From NCBI GenBank assembly GCA_903831255.1, contig CAIKWZ010000009.1, positions 1 to 64,000 of the forward strand: DNA of 64,000 nt. The letters run 5' to 3'. The notes beneath the pieces are model-generated. The model saw only the letters and a list, made by a program, of their open reading frames with translations, made no database searches and was not told where the DNA came from. Source of the stretch: an uncultured Alphaproteobacteria bacterium (lineage in GTDB: Bacteria; Pseudomonadota; Alphaproteobacteria; Caulobacterales; Hyphomonadaceae). The translations under genes and the position numbers were made by a program. Below are positions 42,421 to 52,081 of this stretch, piece by piece (position 1 is the first letter of the stretch; each line of letters begins with the position of its first letter).

Positions 42421-45400
42421 TCAGAACGTCTTCTTTACGCTCACCTCGAAGGTCCGTCCGAGGGGGCTACCCACGAGCGGGTCGTAGGCGAGCTCCTGAC
42501 GGGCGAAGGGGGGCTTGCGATCGAGGAGGTTCACGATCGAGGCCGACAGACGCATCGTGTCCGACAGGTCGAAGTTGTAGTAGAGGTCCTGGCTGAACCA
42601 GTCCTTGCCGTCGACGCCGAAGCGTGAGGCGCCCACTGTGCTGCCGGCCGGAGTGAACGGGCCGCGTTCATCGACCACGCCGCTCACATAGTTGAACTGC
42701 AGACGGATGGAGTGCTTGTCCATCTTGTAGGCGGCGTAGGCGGTCGCTCTCCACTCGGGAGCCGCCGCGTTGGCGGCGGCGAAGTTGGAGAAGCCGAGAC
42801 GATTGTCCGAGGCGCTGACCACAACCCCATCCAGAACGCGGGCTGAGGTCATCAGTTCGGTCATCCGGGTTGCGGTCGCATCGAGGATCAGGTCTCCGCC
42901 GCCAAGAGGAAGCGAGTACTGAGCCTGGATATCGTAGCCGGCTGTCGTCTGACCGAAGGCGTTGCCCTGGACTGTGCTGATCACCGAGAAGTTGTCGGCG
43001 TTGGTCTGACCCTGAACGCACGCGCCGCCCGGAGAGGTCGGCGTGTCGCTGAAGGTCACCCGGCCAATCAGCGGATGCGAGCAGTTGGCAGACGCAAAAC
43101 CACTCACGGCCGGACCCGTGAAGATGGCGCTCGCGATCTGGTTGAAGTTCGCAAGCGTGCCGATCTCATCCTTCGTCTCGATGTTGAAGTAATCGACGAT
43201 GAGGCGGAAGTCGTGGTCGCTGGCGAAGCCCTGGGACTGCCAGATCACCCCGATGTTCGAAGCCGTCGCCGTTTCCGGGCTCAGGTCCGCAGCTGTCACG
43301 GTGTTGCTGCCTCTCCAGTTTCCGTTGGCTACCGTATAGCTGGTGGTGCCGTTGGTGGAGCGGCCGGGCGTGATGCCAAGCGGGGGGGTCTGGTAGTTGG
43401 TGCCGTAGGAGCCGCGCACCGAGATCGGTCCCCAGACATCCCAGTTACCGGACACTTTGTAGACGGTGGCGGCGAGGTTGCCCGAGAACTCCTCACGGCG
43501 AACCGCCGCCTGGAAGTTCAGGGTGTCGAGGACGGGCAGGCTGAACTCCGCAAAATAGGAGATCTGCTGACGGTCGGCGGCATCCGGAACGTTGGTCGCG
43601 AAGAAGACGAACGGTCCGGGATTGTCAGGCGTGCAGCCGTTGAAGAACGGGTCCGTGTTCGCACGGGGCTGCTGAGCCGTCACCACGATATCCGGATCGG
43701 TCCCGAGGTCGGGGCCATCCGGCCGTGTGACGCCCGAGGTTGAGGTTGAGGGCCACTCGCAGGGCGTGCTTCCGTTGAAGAAATTGCTGCGGACCGTCTC
43801 GGCGAATTCAACCTGGCCCCACTGAGCTCCGGCCGCCCAGCCGATCGTGCCGCCCGGAAGTTCGATCCCCGTCTGGCCGTCGAAGACCATATCGACATAG
43901 AGGCTCTGGGTCTGGGACTCCGTTTTCCGCGGATCCGTGATCCACCGGTAGAGGACCGGATCGTTCTCGCTGCCTGGTTTATAGTTAGGATTGGCCAGAC
44001 CCATCTCCGGCTGGTTCGGGAAGGACGAGGCGAAGGGGTTCCACCACAGGCATCCGTTCGTGCCGGCTGCCGCCGGGTTCTGAATGCCAAGGCGGAGGGG
44101 ATCGAGGTCAGCGGCGTTGCAGCTGGGGCCGCCAAAGCCGTTGATCGCGTCCTGAAGCCGGAAGCCCATGATGTCGGCCGCGTCGCCTTCATTCTGCAGC
44201 TGGTTGAAGGTCGTCGCGAAGGTGTAGTTGACCTCCGAGAGCGGGCCTGCCCACTCGCCGAGCGTTCCTTTAAGTTCGCCCATGGCGCGCCAGTTGAGGC
44301 TGTTGATGCGCGAGGGCACCCCAAATCCGCCGCCTTCGCCAAGAACCGGGTTGCCGCCGTGAGCGAGCGCGCGATAGCTCAGCGCCGTCACGCCCGAGAC
44401 GTTGTTGTAGAAAGACGCCGCTGCAAGGCCGCTTCGCGCTGCGAATTCTGCGAAATAGGGGTTGGTCTTCGGCACATAGAACTGGTGCGAGAGGCCCTGG
44501 GTCTGCGCCGGTCCACGGGTGACGGGCTGAGAGGGCGAGCCGAAGATCTGAGGTGTCGAGACCCCGCCCACCAGGACTTCGCCGTGGAAGTCCATGTTGT
44601 CGTTCACGCGGGTGTTGACCTGGGCGAACAGGCGGTAGGTGTCGGTGTTCTCGACGAGGTTGTAATAGGAAATGTAGTTGTAAGCGCAGGCCGAGGTGCT
44701 GACGTAGAAACCGCCGACTGCAGAGCAGCTGGCCGGCGTGAAATCGGAGAACGTGCCAGTGAACGGGGTTCCCCATTCCGTATTGGCGGTGTTGCCGGGA
44801 GCGGTCGGGAGCGTCGGACGGGCGGTCCAGCCGGCGAGGTTGGTCAGGGTCGACCAGGCCGCGTTGCTGACCCGGTAATCCTGAGACACCCAGTCCCGGT
44901 CGAGAACGTCCAGTTGCGAGCGATGTTCCCACTCGGCCGACCAGAGGAAATTGGTTTCTCCCTCGCCGAACCCTCCGAGGAGGCTGACGCCATAATCGCC
45001 GCCCGATCCGTCAATGTATTTGTACTGGGCTTTGGCTTCGAAGCCGGTGAAATCATCGCGCGTGATGAAGTTGACGACCCCGCCGGTGGCGTCCGCGCCG
45101 TACGTCACTGCGGCGCCGTCCTTGAGGATCTCGGTTCGCGCTATGGCGGCGCCGGGGATGTTGGCGAGGTTCTCGCTCATCCGGCGGCCGTTCAGAAGCG
45201 TCAGCGTTTTGTCGGCGCCGATCCCGCGCAGGTTGAAGCCGGGAGCGCCGTTGGAGCCTGCGCCCGCGAAGTAATAGGCTTCGCCTGCAGTCGGTCCTGA
45301 AATCGACAGCGTCTTGACGAACTCAAGGGCTGTCGGCGAGCCCTGATCTTCAAGATCCTCGGCGGTGTAGATCTCCACCGGAAGGGCGGCGTCCTCGGGC

Positions 45401-45621
45401 GTACCCTGAATGAACGATCCGGTGACGACGACGCGCTCGGTCGAGCCGCTCTGCGGCGCCGGCGTAGCTGTCTGCTCCACGGTTGCAGAGCTTCCCGCCT
45501 GTTGCGGGCCCGCCTCAGCGGATGTCAGCACCGTGGCGGGCGCCTGAGCCCAGACCGGCATTACGCCGGCCAAACCGGCGATGATCGCAACGCTTGATGC
45601 GCCGCGTAATGTGAATTTCAT
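42421..45621 (-). CDS. TonB-dependent receptor, tandem copy 1
   Basis: A 1066-aa outer-membrane receptor. The signal peptide MKFTLRGASSVAIIAGLAGV ends near residue 25, followed by a Gln/Ala/Thr-rich linker and the conserved start VVVTGSFIQGTPEDAALPVE. The plug has FNLRGIGADKTLTLLNGRRM and EILKDGAAVTYGADATGGVV, and the barrel ends VKKTF. Cysteines are spaced in the long extracellular loops. It closely resembles the downstream-numbered neighbour (45830-48928), so the two arose by duplication. It probably imports peptides or other ligands; specificity unknown. GGGGAGAG precedes the ATG. Confidence 0.92.
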   Translation of the reverse strand: MKFTLRGASSVAIIAGLAGVMPVWAQAPATVLTSAEAGPQQAGSSATVEQTATPAPQSGSTERVVVTGSFIQGTPEDAALPVEIYTAEDLEDQGSPTALEFVKTLSISGPTAGEAYYFAGAGSNGAPGFNLRGIGADKTLTLLNGRRMSENLANIPGAAIARTEILKDGAAVTYGADATGGVVNFITRDDFTGFEAKAQYKYIDGSGGDYGVSLLGGFGEGETNFLWSAEWEHRSQLDVLDRDWVSQDYRVSNAAWSTLTNLAGWTARPTLPTAPGNTANTEWGTPFTGTFSDFTPASCSAVGGFYVSTSACAYNYISYYNLVENTDTYRLFAQVNTRVNDNMDFHGEVLVGGVSTPQIFGSPSQPVTRGPAQTQGLSHQFYVPKTNPYFAEFAARSGLAAASFYNNVSGVTALSYRALAHGGNPVLGEGGGFGVPSRINSLNWRAMGELKGTLGEWAGPLSEVNYTFATTFNQLQNEGDAADIMGFRLQDAINGFGGPSCNAADLDPLRLGIQNPAAAGTNGCLWWNPFASSFPNQPEMGLANPNYKPGSENDPVLYRWITDPRKTESQTQSLYVDMVFDGQTGIELPGGTIGWAAGAQWGQVEFAETVRSNFFNGSTPCEWPSTSTSGVTRPDGPDLGTDPDIVVTAQQPRANTDPFFNGCTPDNPGPFVFFATNVPDAADRQQISYFAEFSLPVLDTLNFQAAVRREEFSGNLAATVYKVSGNWDVWGPISVRGSYGTNYQTPPLGITPGRSTNGTTSYTVANGNWRGSNTVTAADLSPETATASNIGVIWQSQGFASDHDFRLIVDYFNIETKDEIGTLANFNQIASAIFTGPAVSGFASANCSHPLIGRVTFSDTPTSPGGACVQGQTNADNFSVISTVQGNAFGQTTAGYDIQAQYSLPLGGGDLILDATATRMTELMTSARVLDGVVVSASDNRLGFSNFAAANAAAPEWRATAYAAYKMDKHSIRLQFNYVSGVVDERGPFTPAGSTVGASRFGVDGKDWFSQDLYYNFDLSDTMRLSASIVNLLDRKPPFARQELAYDPLVGSPLGRTFEVSVKKTF

Positions 45622-45704
45622 CGATGTCTCTCCCCTAGCAAGGCTTGTTGGCAGCCTTTGCGGGAAGAGTTGACCATGATTTTGGAAACGTCAATTCCAT
45701 ACTC

Positions 45705-45716
45705 GGTCCATGGACC
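45705..45716. promoter_or_regulatory. 12-bp perfect palindrome upstream of TonB receptor
   Basis: GGTCCATGGACC lies 84 bases upstream of the first tandem receptor start, between it and the terminator of the second receptor. It could be an operator for a dimeric regulator; no copy was noticed before the other receptors. Confidence 0.3.
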
Positions 45717-45770
45717 ACTGTCCCAGTCCCGAGAATTCAGGTCTGTTCACTCCCTTTCGGGGAGCGCGGC

Positions 45771-45802
45771 AAAAAAAACAGGCGGCCGAAGCCGCCTGTT
45801 TC
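45771..45802 (-). terminator. Strong intrinsic terminator with UUCG loop
   Basis: On the minus strand AAACAGGCGGC and GCCGCCTGTTT form an 11-bp stem around a TTCG tetraloop, followed by a run of T. It lies just after the second tandem receptor gene. The stem shares the AGGCGGC core with the terminator at 42357-42386. Confidence 0.92.
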
Positions 45803-45829
45803 CGATCCTGAGGTCAACCTGGGTTGATC

Positions 45830-48800
45830 TCAGAAGGTTTTCTTGACGCCGATCTCGAAGGTCCGTCCGAGCGGATTTCCGAGACGGGGGTCGTACCCCA
45901 GCTCTTCCTGCGCCGGGGGCGGATCCTTGTCGAACAGGTTCTGGATGCTGGCGGTGAGGCGCAGCGTATCGGTCAGGTCGAAGAGATAGTTGACGTCTGT
46001 CGTCAGCCAGTCTTCTCCGAACTCACCATACTGAATGCCAGGACGCTCATCCCTGACCGCGCTCACATAGCTGACGCCCACTCGGACGTTGTGCTTTTCG
46101 AGGCGGTAGTTCGCCGAGAGGTTCGCTCTCCACTCGGGCGCGGCCGCTGCAACGGTGGCGAAGTTCAGCGTGCCAAGGCGGTCGTCGCCCGTGCTCACCG
46201 TCACGCCGTCGAGAGAGGTCGGACCTGTGCGAAGCTCCGTCACGTTGGTGGCCGTCAACGCCAGCGACAGGTCGCCGGCGCCGAGGGGCATCGTGTAGTT
46301 CGCCTGAACGTCGAAGCCGTTGGTCGTCTGGCCGGGGCCGTTGCCGAAGGCGGTTGAGATCGAGGCGAAGCTTCCGACGGCGCTCATTCCGACCGTGCAA
46401 CCGTTGTTGAACGTCACCCGACGAAGAAGCGGCTGGACTGCCGGATCGCAGGTCGTCGTTCGGCCGCCCGCTCCGTTGAACACCAGGTTCGCGATCTGGT
46501 TGGGATCGGCGATCTGGGTGATCTCATCCTGAGTCTCGATGTTGAAGTAATCGACGATCAGGGTGAAGTCATGGTCGGCGGAGAAGCCCTGCGACTGCCA
46601 GATCGCTCCGGCGTTCCAGGAGGTTGCGGTTTCAGGAACCAGGCTCGCATCCGTGATGAACTGCGCGCCCAGCCAGTTTCCGCCCGCGATGGTGTAGCTG
46701 CGGACTGCGTTGTCCACTTCGCCTGGGATCACGCCGACAGGCGGCGCCTGATAGTTGGTGCCGTAAGATCCGCGAAGCGAGAGCGGGCCCCAGACATCCC
46801 ACTTGCCCGAGATCTTGTAGACGGTCGCGCCCAGCCCGCCGGAGAACTCCTCGCGGCGAACGGCGGCCTGCAGGTTCACGTTGTCGAGAACCGGAAGGCT
46901 CGTCTCGCCGAAGAAGGAGTACTGCTGCTGGTCGTTGTAGTCAGGCGGATTGATTCCGAAGAACACGAACGGACCGGGACGGTCGGGCGTGCAGCCGCGG
47001 AAGTCGGCGGAGGTGGTCGCAACCGGGCTCTGGCCGATGGCCGGGCTGCCGCCGGTCGTGTTGCTCGGCCAGTCGCAGGGCTGATTGCCGTTGTAGATGT
47101 TGCTGTTGACGACTTCACGCAGCTCAAGCTGGCGGATCTGTCCGCCGAGCGCCCATCCGATCTCCCCGCCGGGAAGATTGATGCCCGTCATGCCGTTGAA
47201 CACGAGGTCTGCGGTCAGAGACGAGTTGATGTTCTCGCTTGCACGATCATCGAACAGCCAGCGGGAGAGTTCCAGCGGGTTTTCCGACCCGGGCCTGTAG
47301 TTCGGGTTGGCAAGGCCCAGTTCCGGCATGCTGGCGAAGGAGCTGGCGAAGGGGTTCCACCAGAGGCAGCCGTTCTTGCCGGCGGCGCCCGGGTTCTGGG
47401 TGCCGAAACGGGCAGGGTCGAGATCGGCCGCGTTGCATCCCGGACCGCCGAAGCCGTTCAAGGCCTGCTGCAGACGGAAGCCGATGACGTCAGGGGAGTC
47501 CGCGTAGGAAATCGACTGGTTGTAGGTCAGGGCGGCGTCGAAGCCGACATCCGCAAGAGCTCCTGCCCACTCGCCAAGCGTTCCGTTGAACCCGGCGGAG
47601 ACCCTCCAGACCTGGTTGTCGATCTTCGAGGGGACGCCATAGCCGTTCCCGTCGCCGAAGACCGGGTTGCCGCCGTGAGCGAAGGCCCGGTAGGTGACCG
47701 GGGTGAAGCCCTGGGTGGAGGCCGGGGCCCCGTTGGCGGTCGCGAATGCGGCTGCGAAGGGGTTGGTGATCGGAACGTAGAACTGGTAGGTCGCGCCCGT
47801 CGCCATCGCCGGTCCGCGGATCACGGGCTGGGCGGGCGAGCCGAACACCTGCGGGGACAGGACCTGTCCGTACGAGGCGTCCATATGGAAGGACACGTTA
47901 TCGGAGATATCGGAGTTGATCTGGCCGTAAACGCGGAAAATGTCGTTTTCTTCGACCAGGTTGTAATACGGAATGTAGTTATACCGGCAGGTGAAGCTGT
48001 CGGCGTAGGAGCCGCCGACGGCCGCGCATGAAGCCGGCGTGAAGTCGGAGATGATCCCCCCGACAGCCGTGCCCCATTCGCCGTTCGCCGATGCGGTGGG
48101 AACCGCCGGCAGCGTGCCGCGCGGGAGCCAGCCTGCAAGGTTGGTCAGGGTCGACCAGGGAGCCGGGTTCACGGCGAAGTTCAGGCTGTCCATCGCGAAA
48201 TCGCGAGCCTCGGTCTCAAGGCGCGAGCGGTGTTCCCACTCGGCCGACCACAGGAAGTTGGTCGAGCCTTCGCCGAAGCCGCCGAGAACGCTGACGCCAT
48301 AATCGCCGTCGGAGCCGTCGATCGCCTTGAAATTCCCCTTGACCTCAAGGCCGTTGAAATTGTCACGCGTGATGAAGTTCACGACGCCGCCGGTGGCGTC
48401 CGCGCCGTAGATAACGGCAGCGCCGTCCTTCAGGATTTCCGTACGGGCAAGTGCGGCCGAGGGAATGTTCGAGGTGTTCGAGCTCATCCTGCGGCCGTTG
48501 AGGAGCGTCAGGGTCTTGTCGAAGCCGATGCCGCGGAGGTTGTAGTTGACCGAGCCGGTCAGGGCTGCGCCAGAGAAGTAATAGGCTTCACCGGTGGTCG
48601 GGCCTGCGATGGTCAGGCTCTTGGCGAACTCCAGGGCGCTGGGCGCACCCTGTTCTTCCAGCTCTTCGGCGGAGAACACCTCGACCGGGAGCGCCGCGTC
48701 TTCGGGCGTTCCCTGGATGAAGGATCCCGTCACCACCACGCGGTCGCCTGATGCTGCGGGCGCTGCAGGGGCGGCTGTCTGCTCCACCTGAGCTGAGGAG

Positions 48801-48928
48801 GCCGTCTGCTGCGGACCCGACTGAGCGCTGGTGAAAACCGTCTGCGCCGTCTGTGCGGAAACCGGCAGAGCGCCTGCGAGACCTGCGAGGATCGCAACGC
48901 CCGATGCGCTGCGGAGCGTGAACTTCAT
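45830..48928 (-). CDS. TonB-dependent receptor, tandem copy 2
   Basis: A 1032-aa outer-membrane receptor, started at the ATG at 48928 because MKFTLRSASGVAILAGLAGA is a clear signal peptide and mirrors the tandem copy; upstream in-frame codons to 49171 are not protein-like. The mature start VVVTGSFIQGTPEDAALPVE is identical over 20 residues to copy 1. The plug contains YNLRGIGFDKTLTLLNGRRM and EILKDGAAVIYGADATGGVV, and the barrel ends VKKTF. It is followed by its own UUCG terminator, so it is transcribed separately. The M14 peptidase gene is upstream on the same strand, separated by 292 bases. Confidence 0.92.
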   Translation of the reverse strand: MKFTLRSASGVAILAGLAGALPVSAQTAQTVFTSAQSGPQQTASSAQVEQTAAPAAPAASGDRVVVTGSFIQGTPEDAALPVEVFSAEELEEQGAPSALEFAKSLTIAGPTTGEAYYFSGAALTGSVNYNLRGIGFDKTLTLLNGRRMSSNTSNIPSAALARTEILKDGAAVIYGADATGGVVNFITRDNFNGLEVKGNFKAIDGSDGDYGVSVLGGFGEGSTNFLWSAEWEHRSRLETEARDFAMDSLNFAVNPAPWSTLTNLAGWLPRGTLPAVPTASANGEWGTAVGGIISDFTPASCAAVGGSYADSFTCRYNYIPYYNLVEENDIFRVYGQINSDISDNVSFHMDASYGQVLSPQVFGSPAQPVIRGPAMATGATYQFYVPITNPFAAAFATANGAPASTQGFTPVTYRAFAHGGNPVFGDGNGYGVPSKIDNQVWRVSAGFNGTLGEWAGALADVGFDAALTYNQSISYADSPDVIGFRLQQALNGFGGPGCNAADLDPARFGTQNPGAAGKNGCLWWNPFASSFASMPELGLANPNYRPGSENPLELSRWLFDDRASENINSSLTADLVFNGMTGINLPGGEIGWALGGQIRQLELREVVNSNIYNGNQPCDWPSNTTGGSPAIGQSPVATTSADFRGCTPDRPGPFVFFGINPPDYNDQQQYSFFGETSLPVLDNVNLQAAVRREEFSGGLGATVYKISGKWDVWGPLSLRGSYGTNYQAPPVGVIPGEVDNAVRSYTIAGGNWLGAQFITDASLVPETATSWNAGAIWQSQGFSADHDFTLIVDYFNIETQDEITQIADPNQIANLVFNGAGGRTTTCDPAVQPLLRRVTFNNGCTVGMSAVGSFASISTAFGNGPGQTTNGFDVQANYTMPLGAGDLSLALTATNVTELRTGPTSLDGVTVSTGDDRLGTLNFATVAAAAPEWRANLSANYRLEKHNVRVGVSYVSAVRDERPGIQYGEFGEDWLTTDVNYLFDLTDTLRLTASIQNLFDKDPPPAQEELGYDPRLGNPLGRTFEIGVKKTF

Positions 48929-49220
48929 GTGTTTCTCTCCCAAAATGGATCGCTTCCCGACCCATGTCGTAGGGGAGTGTTTCCGTGAACGGCGCCCAAG
49001 GTCAATTCGCCCTCTCTCTGCGAGACCCCCCCAAGACGAGGTTGCCGTAGGGGCAAAAGGGGGAGTTTGGACGCCGTCTGACGTCCGCGGCGGGTCTTGG
49101 GCGCCCAATTTATGGGCATTTCGAAGCTTTTGCGCCCCCTGACTGGTCTTTCCGTTGCGATAATGCCGCATGTCTCAAAAAAACGTCGACACAGAGATCT
49201 GTTTCGCCACCGAAGCTCCG

Positions 49221-51908
49221 TCACCGCATCCGGTCGACATGAGCGGGGGCCAGAAGGAGCGTATTCGCCAGAAGCAGATTGAGGCCGTTCAGGTAGGCTC
49301 GCACCGCGGGCGTCTGGGTGAAGCTGACAATCATTCCTGCGCCTTCCCGTTCCACCGTCAGATAGGGCTTGTAGGCCAGCTGAAGGCGGTTTTCCTCCCA
49401 GAGGTGGCCGCCGGCCAGAAGGGTCTCGGGTGACGCAAAACGAATCACCGTGGCGCCGTCGGCCTCATTGAGCGGCGCATAAATGTCGGATCCTGAGACC
49501 AGCACCGCGGTGCGGTCATAGCCTGCCGAAAGCCAGTGGCTGGAGGCGGCGTCTGTCCATGCGAGGGCGCCGGGCAGGGAGTCTGGGCTCGCGTTCCGGT
49601 CCGCCGTTCGGGCGCGGAGATCGTTTTCAGAGGCAATGCGCTCTCCGGGAATGCTCGCGTCCTCGCCGGTTCCCGCTTCCGGGGATGCTGCGAGGTCCGG
49701 ATCGAGCCAAGCTGTCTCGCGACGAAGCGCGGAAAGATCGTTTTCGGGGCGGGTGAGAAAGGCGACAGCGGAGCCTAACCCCACCAGTACGCCTCCGTTC
49801 GCCGCGAAAGTCCTCAGCGCTGCAGTCTCCCCGGGACGGAGATCGCCTGCGTAATCACCCTCGGGAAGGATCAGCACGTCATAGGCGCCGAGGTCCGCGC
49901 GGCCGAGCGAGGAGGTCCGGATCGGCGTGACGGGAACGCCGAGGCGATGTTCGATGACAAAGCGCACGGCGCCGGCCGAGAGCGGGTCGACATCGCCATC
50001 CCAGGCAAGCGCAACCTTTGGCAGTCTGAGGTCCCTCGCCTCCGAGCTCCCATAGTTGATCCCCTCGGAGACCCAGCCTTCCGCAAGAGGCACGAGTTCA
50101 GCCCCGACGCCAGCCGCCATCGAACGGAGCTGGTCGGCCATGGACGGGGGATTGCCCGCAGTCGGAAAGACAACGGTTCCCCTTGGAAAGGTCCGCCCGC
50201 CGGAGGTGAAAGAGCGATCGAAGGATCGACCCCTGATGCCTGCCGACAGGGCGGAGATGACGAGTTTCGCCTGTCCTTCGTCGGTCCACGGTATGGCGTA
50301 GCCGAAGGAGGCCTCGCCTCCCGTTGCGACAGCTGAAATCGGCTCGTCGGAACCGATCGGAACACCTGCAGCCGCCTGCCTGCAGCTGATCGCCGAGACC
50401 CCGTCCATCAGAGGCAGAGACCACGCCGTCACGTCATAAAGTTCATGGGGCAGGCCGTCTGCGCGGCGCTGCTCCTGACGGGTCATGAAGGCGGCGGGGA
50501 GCTCTGTTGTTGAAGCCAGGAGGGTTCGTATCAGGCGGCGAGTGGGCTGAGCGGTGTCGATAACCAGAGCGCCGGACGGGTAGGCTCGTCCACACAGGCG
50601 GGCGTCGGGGGCGGCTCTTGAGACCCTGACCCCCTGGAAGGCGAGGCGACGCGCAAGATCCTCGGCCTGCCATCGCCTCACGGCGAGGTCGATCACGTAG
50701 TATCGGTCGTCCGCCGCCCGGCCGTCCTCGACCGCCTGTTTTCGATAATCTGAAAAGGTCCTCAGAAAGGTCTCCCTTGCGTCCGAGACCGTCAGGGCCG
50801 TCGTGTAGGTCGCCACGAGATGACGCATGACCCCGTCGGCGTAGGTGAGGACCGTTCCGTTCTTGCGCCTGAAGACCAGCCCCCTCGCCGATCCCTGTTC
50901 ATAGGTCAGGGCGATCGCTCCATTGAGCTTCGGCCACATGTCGCCATAGCCGGGGTAGAAGGCGTCGAAGACCTCGCGTGTGAAGTAGTCGAACCCGAAG
51001 CGGTCGAACGCCCGGGCGTTCCCGCGGCCGATCAGCTCCTCCAGATCCATCTGCGCCGGGGTTACGTTCGGGTTCACCGGATCGGCGACCGGCGGGAAGA
51101 AGTAGGTCTCATCGCCTCCCATTTCATGTGCGTCGACGACCGCCACCGGGTTCCACTCCAGCATAGCCTTAACCCGACCCCGGGTTTCGGGCTGGGTGAG
51201 GGAGAACCAGTCCCGGTTCATGTCGAAAAGCGCATGGTTGAAGCGCCCGCCAGGCCAGGGCTGGTCGTGCTCAGCCGCGAACCGATCGGCGCTTGGAGCG
51301 ATCCCGCGAGCCGCTGTGAATGAAGTGAGGAACCTGTTGCGGCCGTCGGGATTCTGCATCGGGTCGATGATAATCACCACATTGCTCAGGATCCTCGATA
51401 CTTCCGGATCCCGTCCGGCGGCCAGTAGGTGATGAGAGAGAGCGATCGCCGCGTCGCTTGAGGAGATCTCATCGCCGTGCACGCCGTAGCTCAGCCAGAC
51501 CACGGGCGGGGTGCGGGCGATCACGGCGTTCCGGTCGGCCAGCGGAAGGCCGGAGGCGAGGCGGGCGGTGTCCGCCTTGATGTCTTCAATCCGGCTGAGG
51601 TTCTCCGGCGAGGCGATCACGGCGTAGATAAGTTCCCGATCTTCCCATGAGCGGGCGTAGGAGACGATCTTCACGCGATCGGGCGCCGCCCCGGCGAGCG
51701 TCCGGAACCATTTCAGCACATCGTCCGGCGATGTGATTTCGGTCCCCGGGGCATGGCCGATGACGCTTTCGATCGAGGGGATTCCCGGGTCGACACTCCT
51801 GGCCGGCAAAGCGACCGTCTGGGCGTGAGCGGAGATCTGAAGGACGCCGAGCCAGATGAGGGCGATCCATCCCGAAAGGCGGGCTTTCTTTCCGGCGGCG
51901 AGCGTCAC
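49221..51908 (-). CDS. M14 zinc carboxypeptidase, secreted
   Basis: An 895-aa exported peptidase. The signal peptide (about residues 1-30, ends ISAHAQT) is followed by the M14 domain. Zinc ligands appear as HGDE in SYGVHGDEISSSDAAIALSH, with VDAHEMGGDETYFFPP later holding another histidine, and the segment IIDPMQNPDGRNRFL is characteristic of the family. A long C-terminal half contains a Rossmann/GATase-like stretch (VLILPEGDYAGDL, LVGLGSAVAFLTRPEND) found in large M14 proteins. It trims C-terminal residues from peptides in the periplasm. It is upstream of two receptor genes and may feed them. Confidence 0.88.
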   Translation of the reverse strand: MTLAAGKKARLSGWIALIWLGVLQISAHAQTVALPARSVDPGIPSIESVIGHAPGTEITSPDDVLKWFRTLAGAAPDRVKIVSYARSWEDRELIYAVIASPENLSRIEDIKADTARLASGLPLADRNAVIARTPPVVWLSYGVHGDEISSSDAAIALSHHLLAAGRDPEVSRILSNVVIIIDPMQNPDGRNRFLTSFTAARGIAPSADRFAAEHDQPWPGGRFNHALFDMNRDWFSLTQPETRGRVKAMLEWNPVAVVDAHEMGGDETYFFPPVADPVNPNVTPAQMDLEELIGRGNARAFDRFGFDYFTREVFDAFYPGYGDMWPKLNGAIALTYEQGSARGLVFRRKNGTVLTYADGVMRHLVATYTTALTVSDARETFLRTFSDYRKQAVEDGRAADDRYYVIDLAVRRWQAEDLARRLAFQGVRVSRAAPDARLCGRAYPSGALVIDTAQPTRRLIRTLLASTTELPAAFMTRQEQRRADGLPHELYDVTAWSLPLMDGVSAISCRQAAAGVPIGSDEPISAVATGGEASFGYAIPWTDEGQAKLVISALSAGIRGRSFDRSFTSGGRTFPRGTVVFPTAGNPPSMADQLRSMAAGVGAELVPLAEGWVSEGINYGSSEARDLRLPKVALAWDGDVDPLSAGAVRFVIEHRLGVPVTPIRTSSLGRADLGAYDVLILPEGDYAGDLRPGETAALRTFAANGGVLVGLGSAVAFLTRPENDLSALRRETAWLDPDLAASPEAGTGEDASIPGERIASENDLRARTADRNASPDSLPGALAWTDAASSHWLSAGYDRTAVLVSGSDIYAPLNEADGATVIRFASPETLLAGGHLWEENRLQLAYKPYLTVEREGAGMIVSFTQTPAVRAYLNGLNLLLANTLLLAPAHVDRMR

Positions 51909-52081
51909 GGCGTCTCCTTGCGATCCGGGCCCCCGTCCAGATCCGGCGACAGATCTCAGAGGCTGCCTTGAAAAACCTGTCTTCGCAGGTTTGATCGCCT
52001 CGGGGAACCGGCTTTGCGCCAGAGCGATAGACTTTGTGTGAGCCGCTCCCGGCGCTCGTCAGGAACGGAGGTCTTCGGAAA

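Noticed and set aside
46571-48031. 486-codon plus-strand frame opposite TonB receptor copy 2
   Set aside because: The receptor has signal peptide, plug and C-terminal motifs in the minus frame. The plus frame is Val/Arg/Gly-rich and has no RBS or recognisable family.
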